Below, piece after piece: positions 32,450-41,063 of a stretch of 41,063 nucleotides of DNA. The notes under the pieces were generated by a model. That model worked only from the letters and a program-made list of their open reading frames with translations, did not search any database and was not told where the DNA came from. A program made the position numbers and the translations under genes. The stretch lies in the NCBI GenBank assembly GCA_002753505.1, contig PEAG01000026.1, positions 1 through 41,063 of the forward strand. The letters are read 5' to 3'. The number at the start of each line of letters is the position of its first letter. Positions within the stretch are counted from its first letter, which is position 1. Origin of the DNA: Magnetococcales bacterium HCHbin5. Its GTDB lineage: Bacteria; Pseudomonadota; Magnetococcia; Magnetococcales; Magnetaquicoccaceae.

Positions 32450-33190
32450 TCTTCATCTGGCAGGCTCGCACAGGTTCGCCATGGTGTCCTACCGTTTCAT
32501 TGATCCGTCCCTCACAACGGCCTCTCCGAAATCTCCCCGTGGTTGCAGCCTGTCCGGGTCCAAGTCGCAGGGCTCAACCGAAAGGGAACGCTGCGAAAAT
32601 CCGCTTGCGTCCCGTCTACACCATTTTGGTGCGGAGGGAAAGTGTTTTTCATGGAAAATTAATGTGGAATCGTGTAGCCTGCCACTGGTGTCCGTTGCCT
32701 GTGTTGGATATGTGTTGCGTTGGTGTGCGGTTTTCCGACCCGATTCATACGACAGACGAAGCCAAAATTGCCGTTCTTGAACGGAGGGTGGAACGTTTCC
32801 AGGAACATTCCTGATGCATCTACACCATCTTGGATTGATATCAATATATGAGAAACAGAAGGTCGGTTCGAACGTCAGGTGTATTATCAACACATTAGTA
32901 TTTTGAGACCATTTCAATGTTCTATTTTGATTGTTTTTAACGCCTCAAGGAAGAAGCACTCATGCGCAGTGGGTGGTTAAAATATCTCGAATGGAATTAA
33001 CCATAAGGGCTGATGCAGTATTGAGTCCCCTGGAAAGAGTCTGTAATCTGTTGAATTCGTTGAACTTTGATTTTTCAACCAAAGCGGCATTTTAGTAATA
33101 ATTTCAATATGTTGTGCGAGTTTTCGTTGGTTCTTTTGTGTGGTGCTAAATATTGGGTCTTTTGTAGTTGATTTGCCGGAGATACAAAAA
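32450..33190. other. spacer between prophage and defence island
   Basis: About 740 bp with no convincing gene. One frame ending at 32814 closes with DEAKIAVLERRVERFQEHS, which looks protein-like and may be the tail of a decayed gene, but the rest of that frame does not. Imperfect repeats TCTACACCATTTTGG (about 32615) and TCTACACCATCTTGG (about 32819) differ by one base. CACCATTTTGGTG at 32619-32631 is a small palindrome. The sequence turns AT-rich from about 32820, marking the start of a different stretch of DNA. No tRNA or clear att site is visible. Confidence 0.5.
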
Positions 33191-34804
33191 ATGAACACAT
33201 TCTTTGATTCCCGCACTTCGTTTTCATTGCGAATGCCACGTCCGGTGCGCGAGCATGAAATACTCCGGGTTGTTGGAAATATCCAAGGCGATGACGCAAA
33301 ACAGACTGCCAAATCCGCACGGAAAGAAGTGCTATTATGGACGAAAAATCGTAGCGGTGGATCATTACCAAAGGAAGCATGGGAATACAAGGGGTTTGAA
33401 TATTTTTTTGGTGGACGGAACGTTGTTGGAGTGCGTATCAAGGAATCTCAAATCGATATTTGGTCAATTCGTGCAGATGAGCCGGACGACACAGTAGCTA
33501 AGCGTATCTGGACTACAGAGATTGTGATTGCCACGATCAATGGGCAACATCCTGTTTTTACAGTTCGTTCACTGGTCAGTACGCCTGAAGATGAGTTAAG
33601 AATAGAACCACACGTTCCGGGTGTTGTAAGGCAATTATCTGATAAGATAGGATTGTATCGTAATGGATATAAATTTCAATCTTTCCCTGTTATTGTTGAT
33701 TCACAAGAAAAATATGATTGGCTCGTATATGCACTGTTAGATCCAGCACGTACTGTGCCGATATTTGTTTTTACACTTCCAAAAGATATTGAGGTTGTTC
33801 AATCAAACAACACCAAGTCTCTTTGTAATGCTGTGTTGGGAATAGGTGTTGTTGTCGTTTGTTATCCTGACTATTGCTGGGAACTGACACGTCATCTCGG
33901 CCAGCAACGTTCAGTATTTAGTGGTGCTGCAAGAACTTATATGCCTGGATTTTCTGATGATTCCAATCCATATGATCATAGACTTTTTCTGGCAAGCCAG
34001 TTGTCGACACCAGAAGGTAACAGGCAGTGTTTCCAATGGATGCGCATTTTAGCAGCTAAAGACAGTATTCGTCGTACTAGGCTTGGTAATGAGTTGCTTA
34101 CCTTTTCTTCAATTCGTAATGCTTCACTACAATTCAGCCAAAAATCTCTGGAAAAATCAGGGGCTAGTGATCACGATAAGCTGCTTACAGCCTACAATCG
34201 AATAAAGGCATTGGAAGAGCGTGTTGCCCGGATTGAAAGTGAAAACGAATATTATGTAGATGAACACAACAAAGAGTATCTTCGAGCGCAAGATGCGGAA
34301 AGGTTGTATAATTTGTCGGCCTTCAGGATTCAGCAGCTTTTGGATCAGATAAAAGGGGCAGGAGTTAAGCCAGATAGCAATATCCCGTTTCCTGCTGGTT
34401 GGGATAAATTTGGTGATTGGTGCGACCAGTACCTTGCTGGTCGGTTGGTTCTTGCGTCGTCGGCTCGTCGTGCCGTTCAATCACCAGAGTATGAAGATAT
34501 CCAGCTTGCAGTTCGGTGTTTGTTTTGGCTTGCCAACGAGTGTCGTGAAAGCCTGTTGGGGCAATCTAATCTCCAACTTCGGGAAGCAATCATTGAGTCT
34601 GGTGTTCGAAATTCTCCATGTGGCGGTGATGAATATGAAGTAAGTTGGAATGGTCAGAAATATGTCGTCGGCTGGCATGTTAAAAATGGGGGAAACACCA
34701 GAGATCCTGCTCGTTGCTTGCGTATTTATTGGTTTTGGGAACCATCCAGTCAGCAAATTATTATTGTGGATATGCCAGCTCATAAGCGAACTGGGGCGAG
34801 TTGA
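33191..34804 (+). CDS. unknown accessory protein of defence operon (537 aa)
   Basis: A 537-aa protein of unknown function and the most AT-rich gene here. The first 230 residues are mixed beta strands (EYFFGGRNVVGVRIKESQID, WTTEIVIATINGQHPVF). About residues 240-270 contain GAARTYMPGF with NPYDHRLFLASQ close behind, a pattern I recall in hypothetical defence-linked proteins. Residues 330-388 form a coiled coil (NRIKALEERVARIESENEYY). The final ~100 residues are a compact domain ending RCLRIYWFWE...IIIVDMPAHK. ATG 33191 is preferred because CGGAGA is nearby; a GTG at 33140 would add 17 residues. It precedes the two large proteins by 36 bp, so co-transcription is likely. Confidence 0.72.
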   Translation: MNTFFDSRTSFSLRMPRPVREHEILRVVGNIQGDDAKQTAKSARKEVLLWTKNRSGGSLPKEAWEYKGFEYFFGGRNVVGVRIKESQIDIWSIRADEPDDTVAKRIWTTEIVIATINGQHPVFTVRSLVSTPEDELRIEPHVPGVVRQLSDKIGLYRNGYKFQSFPVIVDSQEKYDWLVYALLDPARTVPIFVFTLPKDIEVVQSNNTKSLCNAVLGIGVVVVCYPDYCWELTRHLGQQRSVFSGAARTYMPGFSDDSNPYDHRLFLASQLSTPEGNRQCFQWMRILAAKDSIRRTRLGNELLTFSSIRNASLQFSQKSLEKSGASDHDKLLTAYNRIKALEERVARIESENEYYVDEHNKEYLRAQDAERLYNLSAFRIQQLLDQIKGAGVKPDSNIPFPAGWDKFGDWCDQYLAGRLVLASSARRAVQSPEYEDIQLAVRCLFWLANECRESLLGQSNLQLREAIIESGVRNSPCGGDEYEVSWNGQKYVVGWHVKNGGNTRDPARCLRIYWFWEPSSQQIIIVDMPAHKRTGAS

Positions 34805-34840
34805 AATATCGATTGACATGTCTGTTCAATAGGGATTTTC

Positions 34841-37800
34841 ATGCAAAAAAAAATAATTTCTGATGCCGGTTTAGAAATACCTGACCACCGACCATTACAT
34901 GGTTATCCATGCTCTCTCGATACATTCACTGAGTTGCGTGAGGTGCTAGCCTCGTGTATTGCCGAAGGCCAACTAACCGATGCAATTGCAGCTAAGTTCG
35001 TTTTCTGGGCTGCTGAACATATCCGATCCAGGTTTAACGGTGGTCAGCTGACTTGGGCATTTGTCTTCGATGGACTTGGTTTCTTTGAAGACCGTACCTT
35101 GGGTGTGAAACTTGTAGAACAGGGACTGCTCTGGTGGAACCGAAAGGTGAGGATCTCGGAGGCCGGTCATCGCATGTTTCTGTACAGTCTGATGGCCGAG
35201 GGTGGACTTCCGCAGGCATTGCTGTCTCAGAAGGGGTTATACCGACGAGTTGTTATGGGACTTCTGGCCGAGATCGAGGCCGAAGGGGGGCGATCGGCGG
35301 CACATATAGCCGAACAGATCGCGTTTCGCTGGGCCATGGGGTTACCGCAAACCTTTCAGACAGAAGATTTCGTGCGTCTTCTGGCCGATCTTGTATTGTC
35401 TCTTTGCGACTTGCGTGCGGCCATACCTGTTGACCTGTCAAGTGATGAGATCGAGAACTGGCTCAACGTTCATCGGCCTGGGTGGCGGTCAGAGTTGCCT
35501 CTGCGCATGACGCCAGAGACTGCCGAAGCACTTATCCGGCCTGCTCTTCGGAGCGACCGCAATATGCATGCCGCTTCTGCATTCGGGCCATTGTCGGTTC
35601 GCGAGTTGTGGGTCGATGAATCGAAATGTTGGCACGGCTTCCTGCGCATGAATGACGATGGGTGGCTCCCTTCACAGCTTCTACCAGACGCCGGTAAGCT
35701 TTGGCTCCGGCTCCTGCCAGTGAGGGGAAACCAGAGGGAGTCGCTGAGCTACAGTGCCTCCCCCGATACTGGTGGTTGGCGACTCCACCGAATTGGAAGA
35801 ATGGGAGGATTGCAGATCCCTCTTGCACCGCAAGAGACATTCGCGCTTGCAGCGTTTGCCGATGGCCAAGCGAAGGGTGAGGTAGTGATTGATCCCGGTC
35901 TGCCAGCATCTGTTGAATCGCCAAGTTTCTGGAAGTCCCTTGATCCCGATGCTGGTTTTGCAGCTACACGACTTGTCTTGCATCCAGGGGCTGGACGTAC
36001 ACGAGCACTCCATCTGTGGATGCTGACAGCCGAGAACGTCACGCCAGATTTGGATGGAGGGCTTTCGATCCACGGGCCCGATATTGGGCCTGGCGGCTGG
36101 CTTTGGCGACTCACAGGTACTGGGCATCTTCATCTTGAAGGAGTACGTTTTCGGATAGAGACCGGTGCCGGGGAAGATATGGTGGATGCACGTCTTCATG
36201 GTTTTGGAGATCTTTTGGATGGTTGGCGGCATGCGTCGGGCGCACCTGTTCACCGTGGTGGGTTGGCTTTCTATGGTGAGATTGGCACCAGCGGGTTACG
36301 CTCCGTTCCAACCAATGAATTGCGTCGATGGCCAGGGCGCAATCTATGCAGCGAGATCGTGGAATGGGTGCGCTCAAATGAGATAATAGCGCGACTTCGC
36401 ATCTTTTGTCTTCCTGCGGCGGCGAGGATCGACCTGAGAGAAGAAATGCCAGGACGAGTTACGATGCTGGCCGACGGACTTGCATCAGGCTGGCATATGA
36501 CGTTGCGCGCCGGGGCGGTCGAAGTCCGGGGCGAAGTCATATCGGGAATGGCAGAGATATCGCTCGCTGTGGATGGGGTCGCGCCTGGCGTCGTGTCATT
36601 ACGGCTGTTTGATCCATCGGCGGGCAGGTCTGCAGAGGTTTATGCCCCATGGCCTTCGCGCAAGGGTATGATCCTTGACCCTGATGGCGTTAGGCTTTCC
36701 ACGAACCGGCCTATCGCAGCAGAAGAACTGCGTGGCTGGCGTGCAGTGGTGCCAACTGGAAACCGTGGTGACCTGCAACTAAAGCTGTTCAGGCATGCTG
36801 AAATTTGCTTACCTGTCGTAGGCGAGGTCTCACTGGCCGCCTATCTGCCCTTGATCGGGGCGATGCAGGCATTGGGTGGCCCCGATGCAGTTGTATACCT
36901 GAGTCTTGTCGTTGGTGGAGAAGAGGGCAGACGGCTGGAAATTCGTCGCTACCATGAGCAAACACGTGTTGAAAATGGGATCCTGCACAGGATTGGTGCG
37001 AAGACGCTGCCGATTGATCTCAATGCGGGGACCGTACATGCGCCCGATGGCAACTTATGGGTGCATGCGGTTGATCTGAGTGCGCCAGATAGAGTGGTGC
37101 AAAACGAGGATGCTCCTTCCCTGGACCTCCGTGTATTACTGGGGGATGAGGGAGGTCCCTGGTTGATCCAGTCGCGTCTCAATCGTCGTATCCAGCGGGC
37201 TGTGGTTTGGTCGGCAAGCCCATTGCCTCGTTCCTCCCGTGATGTTCGGATTGAAAAATACGCTGCAAAATGGCGAGAGCTTGTGTCTGCTCCAGAAGAT
37301 CCAGAATGGAACCTTCTGTTGCGTTTGATCACTGTCGTCTCCCAAGGCGGGGATGCAGGCGTGTTGGATCAGGTGCAAGCACTTGCCAAGGCTCCATCGG
37401 CTGCGGTGTCCCTGGCGTTGCGTGTGCCAATCGCGGCATTGCCTGAATATTTGGCATTGGACACGATTGCACCGATTTTCTGGCCCATCCTTCCTGTTGG
37501 TGCTTTTGTCGAAGCTGTCCGATCCGAACACTCTCGACAGATTGCACGGTTCTCGGCGATCCTTGACGAGCATGAGGCTGTTTCCGATGCAAATTCGGCA
37601 CTGATGCGTCGGATCGTTAAGATTCTGACGCTAAGGCCAGAACTTGGCGCGCATTTTGACCAAGCTCTTCTATCCGCAGGCCTGTCTCGTGTGACAGAGG
37701 TAGACAATGTTGCAAAATCACTCAATCCAGTTGAACGCTTACGGGATCTGGCGCAGGACGCTGCACGGCGATTCGACCAGCTACCGAATGGCATCAGTGT

Positions 37801-38023
37801 ATTAAAACCGTGCTGTCGACCACATTGGTTGTCCTTCAACTCATACGTTCAACCGCTTATCGACGCCCCCCTTATCGCTGCCGAAGTGGCCATTGGTCGC
37901 AGGATCGCACCGAGTGTGGTAGAAATGCTGACCCTCATCAACCTGCGGTTGCTGGATCCCGGCTACTTTGATTGTGCCCTTCCTGCCGCCTTGACCTTTT
38001 ACCTGACGGATCAGCACACATGA
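34841..38023 (+). CDS. large defence protein, STY4851/ECs_5259-like (possible DruH-like)
   Basis: A 1060-aa protein. The N-terminus (DHRPLHGYPCS at 15-25, FVFWAAEHIRSRFNGGQLTW at 53-72, LMAEGGLPQALL) follows the STY4851/ECs_5259 pattern as I remember it. The middle 250-750 is beta-rich, like carbohydrate or nucleic-acid-binding sandwiches, and the last 250 residues are helical. No nuclease or ATPase motif is visible. It is followed, with a 4-base overlap, by a DEAH helicase. A pair of such genes is the layout of Druantia type III (DruH-DruE), but that assignment is from memory and needs a search. AGGGA lies 7-8 bases before the ATG. Base composition is higher in GC than the preceding gene. 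Confidence 0.6.
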   Translation: MQKKIISDAGLEIPDHRPLHGYPCSLDTFTELREVLASCIAEGQLTDAIAAKFVFWAAEHIRSRFNGGQLTWAFVFDGLGFFEDRTLGVKLVEQGLLWWNRKVRISEAGHRMFLYSLMAEGGLPQALLSQKGLYRRVVMGLLAEIEAEGGRSAAHIAEQIAFRWAMGLPQTFQTEDFVRLLADLVLSLCDLRAAIPVDLSSDEIENWLNVHRPGWRSELPLRMTPETAEALIRPALRSDRNMHAASAFGPLSVRELWVDESKCWHGFLRMNDDGWLPSQLLPDAGKLWLRLLPVRGNQRESLSYSASPDTGGWRLHRIGRMGGLQIPLAPQETFALAAFADGQAKGEVVIDPGLPASVESPSFWKSLDPDAGFAATRLVLHPGAGRTRALHLWMLTAENVTPDLDGGLSIHGPDIGPGGWLWRLTGTGHLHLEGVRFRIETGAGEDMVDARLHGFGDLLDGWRHASGAPVHRGGLAFYGEIGTSGLRSVPTNELRRWPGRNLCSEIVEWVRSNEIIARLRIFCLPAAARIDLREEMPGRVTMLADGLASGWHMTLRAGAVEVRGEVISGMAEISLAVDGVAPGVVSLRLFDPSAGRSAEVYAPWPSRKGMILDPDGVRLSTNRPIAAEELRGWRAVVPTGNRGDLQLKLFRHAEICLPVVGEVSLAAYLPLIGAMQALGGPDAVVYLSLVVGGEEGRRLEIRRYHEQTRVENGILHRIGAKTLPIDLNAGTVHAPDGNLWVHAVDLSAPDRVVQNEDAPSLDLRVLLGDEGGPWLIQSRLNRRIQRAVVWSASPLPRSSRDVRIEKYAAKWRELVSAPEDPEWNLLLRLITVVSQGGDAGVLDQVQALAKAPSAAVSLALRVPIAALPEYLALDTIAPIFWPILPVGAFVEAVRSEHSRQIARFSAILDEHEAVSDANSALMRRIVKILTLRPELGAHFDQALLSAGLSRVTEVDNVAKSLNPVERLRDLAQDAARRFDQLPNGISVLKPCCRPHWLSFNSYVQPLIDAPLIAAEVAIGRRIAPSVVEMLTLINLRLLDPGYFDCALPAALTFYLTDQHT

Positions 38024-40986
38024 TTGCTTCGCGTCTTCAGGAAACCCTCAATCACCTCGCGTCAATAGCGGCATCATCTGTGGTATCGCGCGCGCGGGTT
38101 GCATCACCCGCCTTGAATGCGGTTCTTTTGCGGCGTTTATCCGCAGGATCGGGTGAGGCGGATGCGGTTATGGCCGATCCAGTGTTTGAGATTGCCCGCG
38201 CATGGAAGCTGGCCAACCGCAATCTCGGGGAACTGTCGGGCGGATTGTTACATCCCGATCTGGTTACAGCGATGAACAATGCCAAAGCCGAACGAATGCC
38301 GCTCGACCGTTACCCGTATTCACACCAGATCCAGGCATGGGAAGCAGCACAGGCGGGATTCTCCTGTCTGGTCAGTTCTGGAACAGGCTCAGGTAAGACC
38401 GAATGCTTCATGGTACCGGTACTGGATGATCTGCTGCGAGATTCGGCGAAGGGTAGGCTTTCTGGGGTGCGGGCGATTGTGATCTACCCCCTCAATGCCC
38501 TGATTGAAAGCCAACGAGAGCGACTTGCTGCTTGGACCGAGGCATTGAGCGGTCGGATCAGCTTTGCGCTTTACAACGGGTTGACACCCGAGACACCTCG
38601 CAAGATTGAAAAGGGTAGGCTTTCTGCCGCAGAAATAGGTGACCGTCAGACGATCCGTGATAACCCGCCTTCGATACTTGTGACGAATGTCACGATGTTG
38701 GAATATCTGCTTTTGCGAGCACAAGATCGATCACTTTTGGAACGGTCTCAGGGGCTTTTGCGCTGGATTATTCTGGATGAAGCGCACAGCTACATTGGTG
38801 CGCAGGCAGCGGAGATGGCACTTTTGCTCCGCCGTGTACGGGCCGCTTTTGGTGTTGCACCAGATCAAATGCGATTGATGGCAACCTCCGCTACAATCAG
38901 TGAGGGTGCTGACACTGAGGTCAAGCTGAAACGTTTTGTCGCCGATCTGGCAGGTCTGAGTGAAGAGCGCGTGGAGGTAATTGAGGGTCACCCGGTTGAG
39001 CCCGAACTGCCTGATCAAACGGCAGATATACCTATTGATATAGCTGCCATTGCTGGAGAAACCCCAGACGTCCTTTGGAATTGTCTGGCTTCCCATCCGC
39101 GGCTTCAGAAAATCAAACGGGCTATGACAGACAGAGGTATCAGGCTTTCACTGGCGGCTGAGATTCTCTTTGGCATGGAGGGTAAAGGCGGAAGGGTAGA
39201 AACGCAGTTAGTTTTGGATGCGGCGGCGCGTGCCCAGTGCCCTGCTACCCAGGCACGTTTCATGCCTTGGCGTGTACATCTGTTTCACCGAGCGCAAGGA
39301 GGAATCTGGGTTTGTATTGAGCCGGGTTGCGATCGCCGGGATGAGGAACTTGTCGTTGGAAATTCGGGTTGGGGCTTCGGTTCGGTTTGGATGACGCAAC
39401 GCGATCAATGTGTTTGTGGTGCTCCGGTATTCGAGCTTTTTGTCTGCAACGAATGCGGTGCACCTCATCTCATGGCAGGGCTCGTGGCTGGAGCTTCAGC
39501 GCGGCTCATACCGCTCAGAGAAGTCGAGGTAGACGATTTTGCGGTGGATTCCGAACCTGACCCGGAGACGGAAGAGTATGGTCCCTCAGCACGTGGCAAA
39601 GTGATACTTGCACCTGCACGAGGCGATACAACCGACCGGTTTATCAGGCTCTATGATGGGACAGTGTTTGACAATGCCCCGCCTGAGAGTGAGTCTTCAG
39701 CGCGTATCATACTGATCGAGGAAGAGTCTTCGCGGGACTGCTGTCCTGGGGCCGAGGATGCGCGACTTGTACCTCTGCGCTTCGGCCCCCCATTTTTTAT
39801 GGGAAATGCTGTGCCAGCCCTTGTCGAATCACTTGCCCCACCCCTCGATCAACCTGGATTGCCGATGGGTGGAAGACGCGCAATCACCTTCTCTGACAGT
39901 CGTCAAGGCACTGCACGACTGGCTGCCAAATTACAGCAAGAAGCAGAGCGGTGTATGACACGAGCCTTTCTCTATCACGTCGTACAGGAAGACCGGGGTC
40001 TGGATGGCGAAAAACGTGTCAAATTGGAGCGTAAGCTTAATCTGTTCCGTCAACAAGATCCCATTGAGTTTGCTGAAGATATCTTAAGTATTGAAGAACA
40101 GCTTGATGGGTCGGCAAAACCGGTCATGTGGAATGATCTCATAGACCGTTTTGCACAACAGGAACAATTGCGCGAATTTGCTACCGAGGTATGGCGCGGC
40201 CGTGTGCGCGGTGGAAGAGAGATGGCTGAGGAACCAAGGAAACTGGCTGAGATGTTTCTCTATCGCGAGTTGTTTCGTCGACCTAAGGTGCAGAACAACG
40301 CCGAGACAATGGGACTTCTGCGCCTATCCTTCCCCAAGCTCGAGGAAAAAGCACACGGCAGCCTGCCCCAGGCTCTGGCCGAGGCAGGGGTGGATAGAGA
40401 TGGCTGGATAGGACTTGTACTCGCGGCGGTGGACTTTGTTTTCCGGGACGTGTTCGCAACAGATGTCAAACCAGACTGGATGGTGAGATTTGTGAGTCCA
40501 AGGGGAGGGTGGCTCAAGTCGGTCTGTCGATTTGGGCTTGCTCCGCACGCCCGTCCGAGCGGGAGCAGACCATGGCCCGGTTCAGTACCACAATCCAAGC
40601 GTTCTTCCCGTTTGCACCGACTGGTCTACACCCTGATCCATGGCCATTGGGACAATCCCGTAGATCAGGATCGTGCGGGCGAAGTATTGTCCACAATTTG
40701 GTCACTCATTACTTCTACGGTTGCAAGGGACGTGGGTGGTGGTGCATTTCGGTTGGATTTTCAGAAAGCTGCCGTGGTACGGCTAGATCATGGATGGCTT
40801 TGTCCGGTTACCCGGCGAATTTTCGGATATTCTCCCTCAGGTCGGTCACCCTACGATCCGGGCCAACTACTCAAGCCGTATATTCTGCCTCGTCTACCGC
40901 ATGCCAATGCGGGCGGGCTCGATCCAGACGTGCGCGTTGAGATGTGTTGCCTCAGACGGAATGTAACGATTGCCTCGTTCGGGTAA
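38020..40986 (+). pseudogene. DEAH helicase (DruE/COG1205-like), truncated by an IS
   Basis: A 988-aa frame with a complete first helicase domain: YSHQIQAW at 100-107, Walker A SSGTGSGKT at 119-127, VIYPLNALIESQ at 154-165, DEAH at 253-256, ATSAT at 288-292. Cysteine pairs follow (C432/C437, C464/C466, C476/C479), probably zinc-binding. ITFSDSRQGTARLA near 620 marks the start of the second helicase domain. Motifs V and VI and the expected DUF1998-like end are missing. The last ~14 residues (CCLRRNVTIASFG) look like non-gene sequence from about 40945, where a transposase gene begins shortly afterwards. DruE-type proteins are about twice this length. It probably acted on invading DNA. Confidence 0.8.
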
Positions 40987-40998
40987 GCCGGATATAAT
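40970..40998 (+). promoter_or_regulatory. sigma-70-type promoter of the edge transposase
   Basis: TTGCCT at 40970-40975 and TATAAT at 40993-40998, spaced by exactly 17 bp. GGAGG follows at 41010-41014, eight bases before the ATG at 41023. It is the best promoter match in the window. Confidence 0.7.
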
Positions 40999-41022
40999 GG
41001 CCAACCAACGGAGGTATGCACC

Positions 41023-41063
41023 ATGTCAAAACAGGTCAGGAAATATCACTCCCCCCGGGAGAA
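41023..41063 (+). CDS. transposase N-terminus (partial)
   Basis: Only 13 residues are in the window (MSKQVRKYHSPRE). The basic start followed by a Y-(H)-S-P-R-E segment is the style of IS3- or IS66-type OrfA proteins, which open with a helix-turn-helix. The good ribosome binding site and promoter support a real start. The family cannot be fixed from 13 residues. Confidence 0.5.
   Translation, partial: MSKQVRKYHSPRE

Larger units (their letters stand above)
40945..41063 (+). mobile_element. left end of a second insertion sequence (cut by window edge)
   Basis: The helicase frame loses protein character near 40945 (TGTTGCCTCAGACGG), and a promoter and transposase-like start follow within 80 bp. 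I infer an insertion sequence beginning about here. The exact end is not fixed because the far end and target duplication are outside the window. Confidence 0.6.

Noticed and set aside
32404-32814. A 136-aa gene after the tail tip
   Set aside because: Only the last 20 residues look like protein; the front runs through the hairpin at 32410-32449, is arginine/proline/cysteine-rich, and lacks a ribosome site.
33140-33190. GTG start of the 537-aa defence gene
   Set aside because: No ribosome binding site before it, while the ATG at 33191 has CGGAGA at a good distance.

Overview
The window holds the late (packaging, head and tail) genes of a tailed siphovirus-type prophage at 0.5-32.4 kb, followed by a compositionally different accessory island carrying what looks like a helicase-based anti-phage defence operon (33.2-41 kb). 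Protein families and base composition (GC-rich phage genes, AGGAG-type ribosome binding sites, ATGA stop-start overlaps) point to a Pseudomonadota host. Magnetotactic or other environmental lineages are a weak guess only. No rRNA, tRNA, integrase, repressor, replication or lysis genes are visible, so the prophage's early and lysis modules must lie outside the window or be missing.

Layout: 0.29-0.52 kb, a cluster of 12-bp repeats (GTACGCACCCAG) in front of the small terminase gene. 0.5-2.5 kb, terS and a ParB-like/DNA methyltransferase fusion. 2.5-3.8 kb, two reverse-strand genes, one with a DUF3489-like end. 3.9-11.2 kb, a lambda/HK97-like head module: TerL (GpA type), gpW-like, portal, fused prohead protease/capsid, DUF2190, head-tail joiner and connectors. 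11.2-13.0 kb, structural/fibre-like proteins. 13.1-17.2 kb, an accessory cassette encoding a Mom-like GNAT protein, a radical SAM enzyme interrupted by an IS1380-family element, and a PAPS-reductase-like PP-loop enzyme. The cassette is bounded by two near-identical terminator/ribosome-binding blocks. 17.2-20.7 kb, more fibre and adhesin-like proteins, including a seven-repeat propeller. 20.7-26.9 kb, tail terminator, tube, chaperones with a probable -1 frameshift, and tape measure. 26.9-32.4 kb, a GTA-like tail tip set in the order DUF2460, DUF2163, NlpC/P60, Phage-tail_3.

The most interesting part is the 13.1-17.2 kb cassette. A Mom-like transferase, a radical SAM enzyme and a PP-loop sulfur/adenylation enzyme in one co-oriented unit suggest a nucleic-acid hypermodification pathway carried as a moron-like insertion among tail genes. 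The IS insertion leaves a 4-bp target duplication (CTAT) and 17-bp terminal inverted repeats, and the radical SAM gene can be restored exactly on paper, so the pathway is probably broken in this copy.

The right-hand island encodes an AT-rich unknown protein (537 aa), a 1060-aa protein that I judge to resemble the STY4851/ECs_5259 family, and a DEAH helicase with cysteine pairs resembling the Druantia DruE/COG1205 type. The helicase frame ends just before the start of another transposase gene at the right edge, so an insertion sequence appears to have cut it off before its C-terminal helicase motifs.
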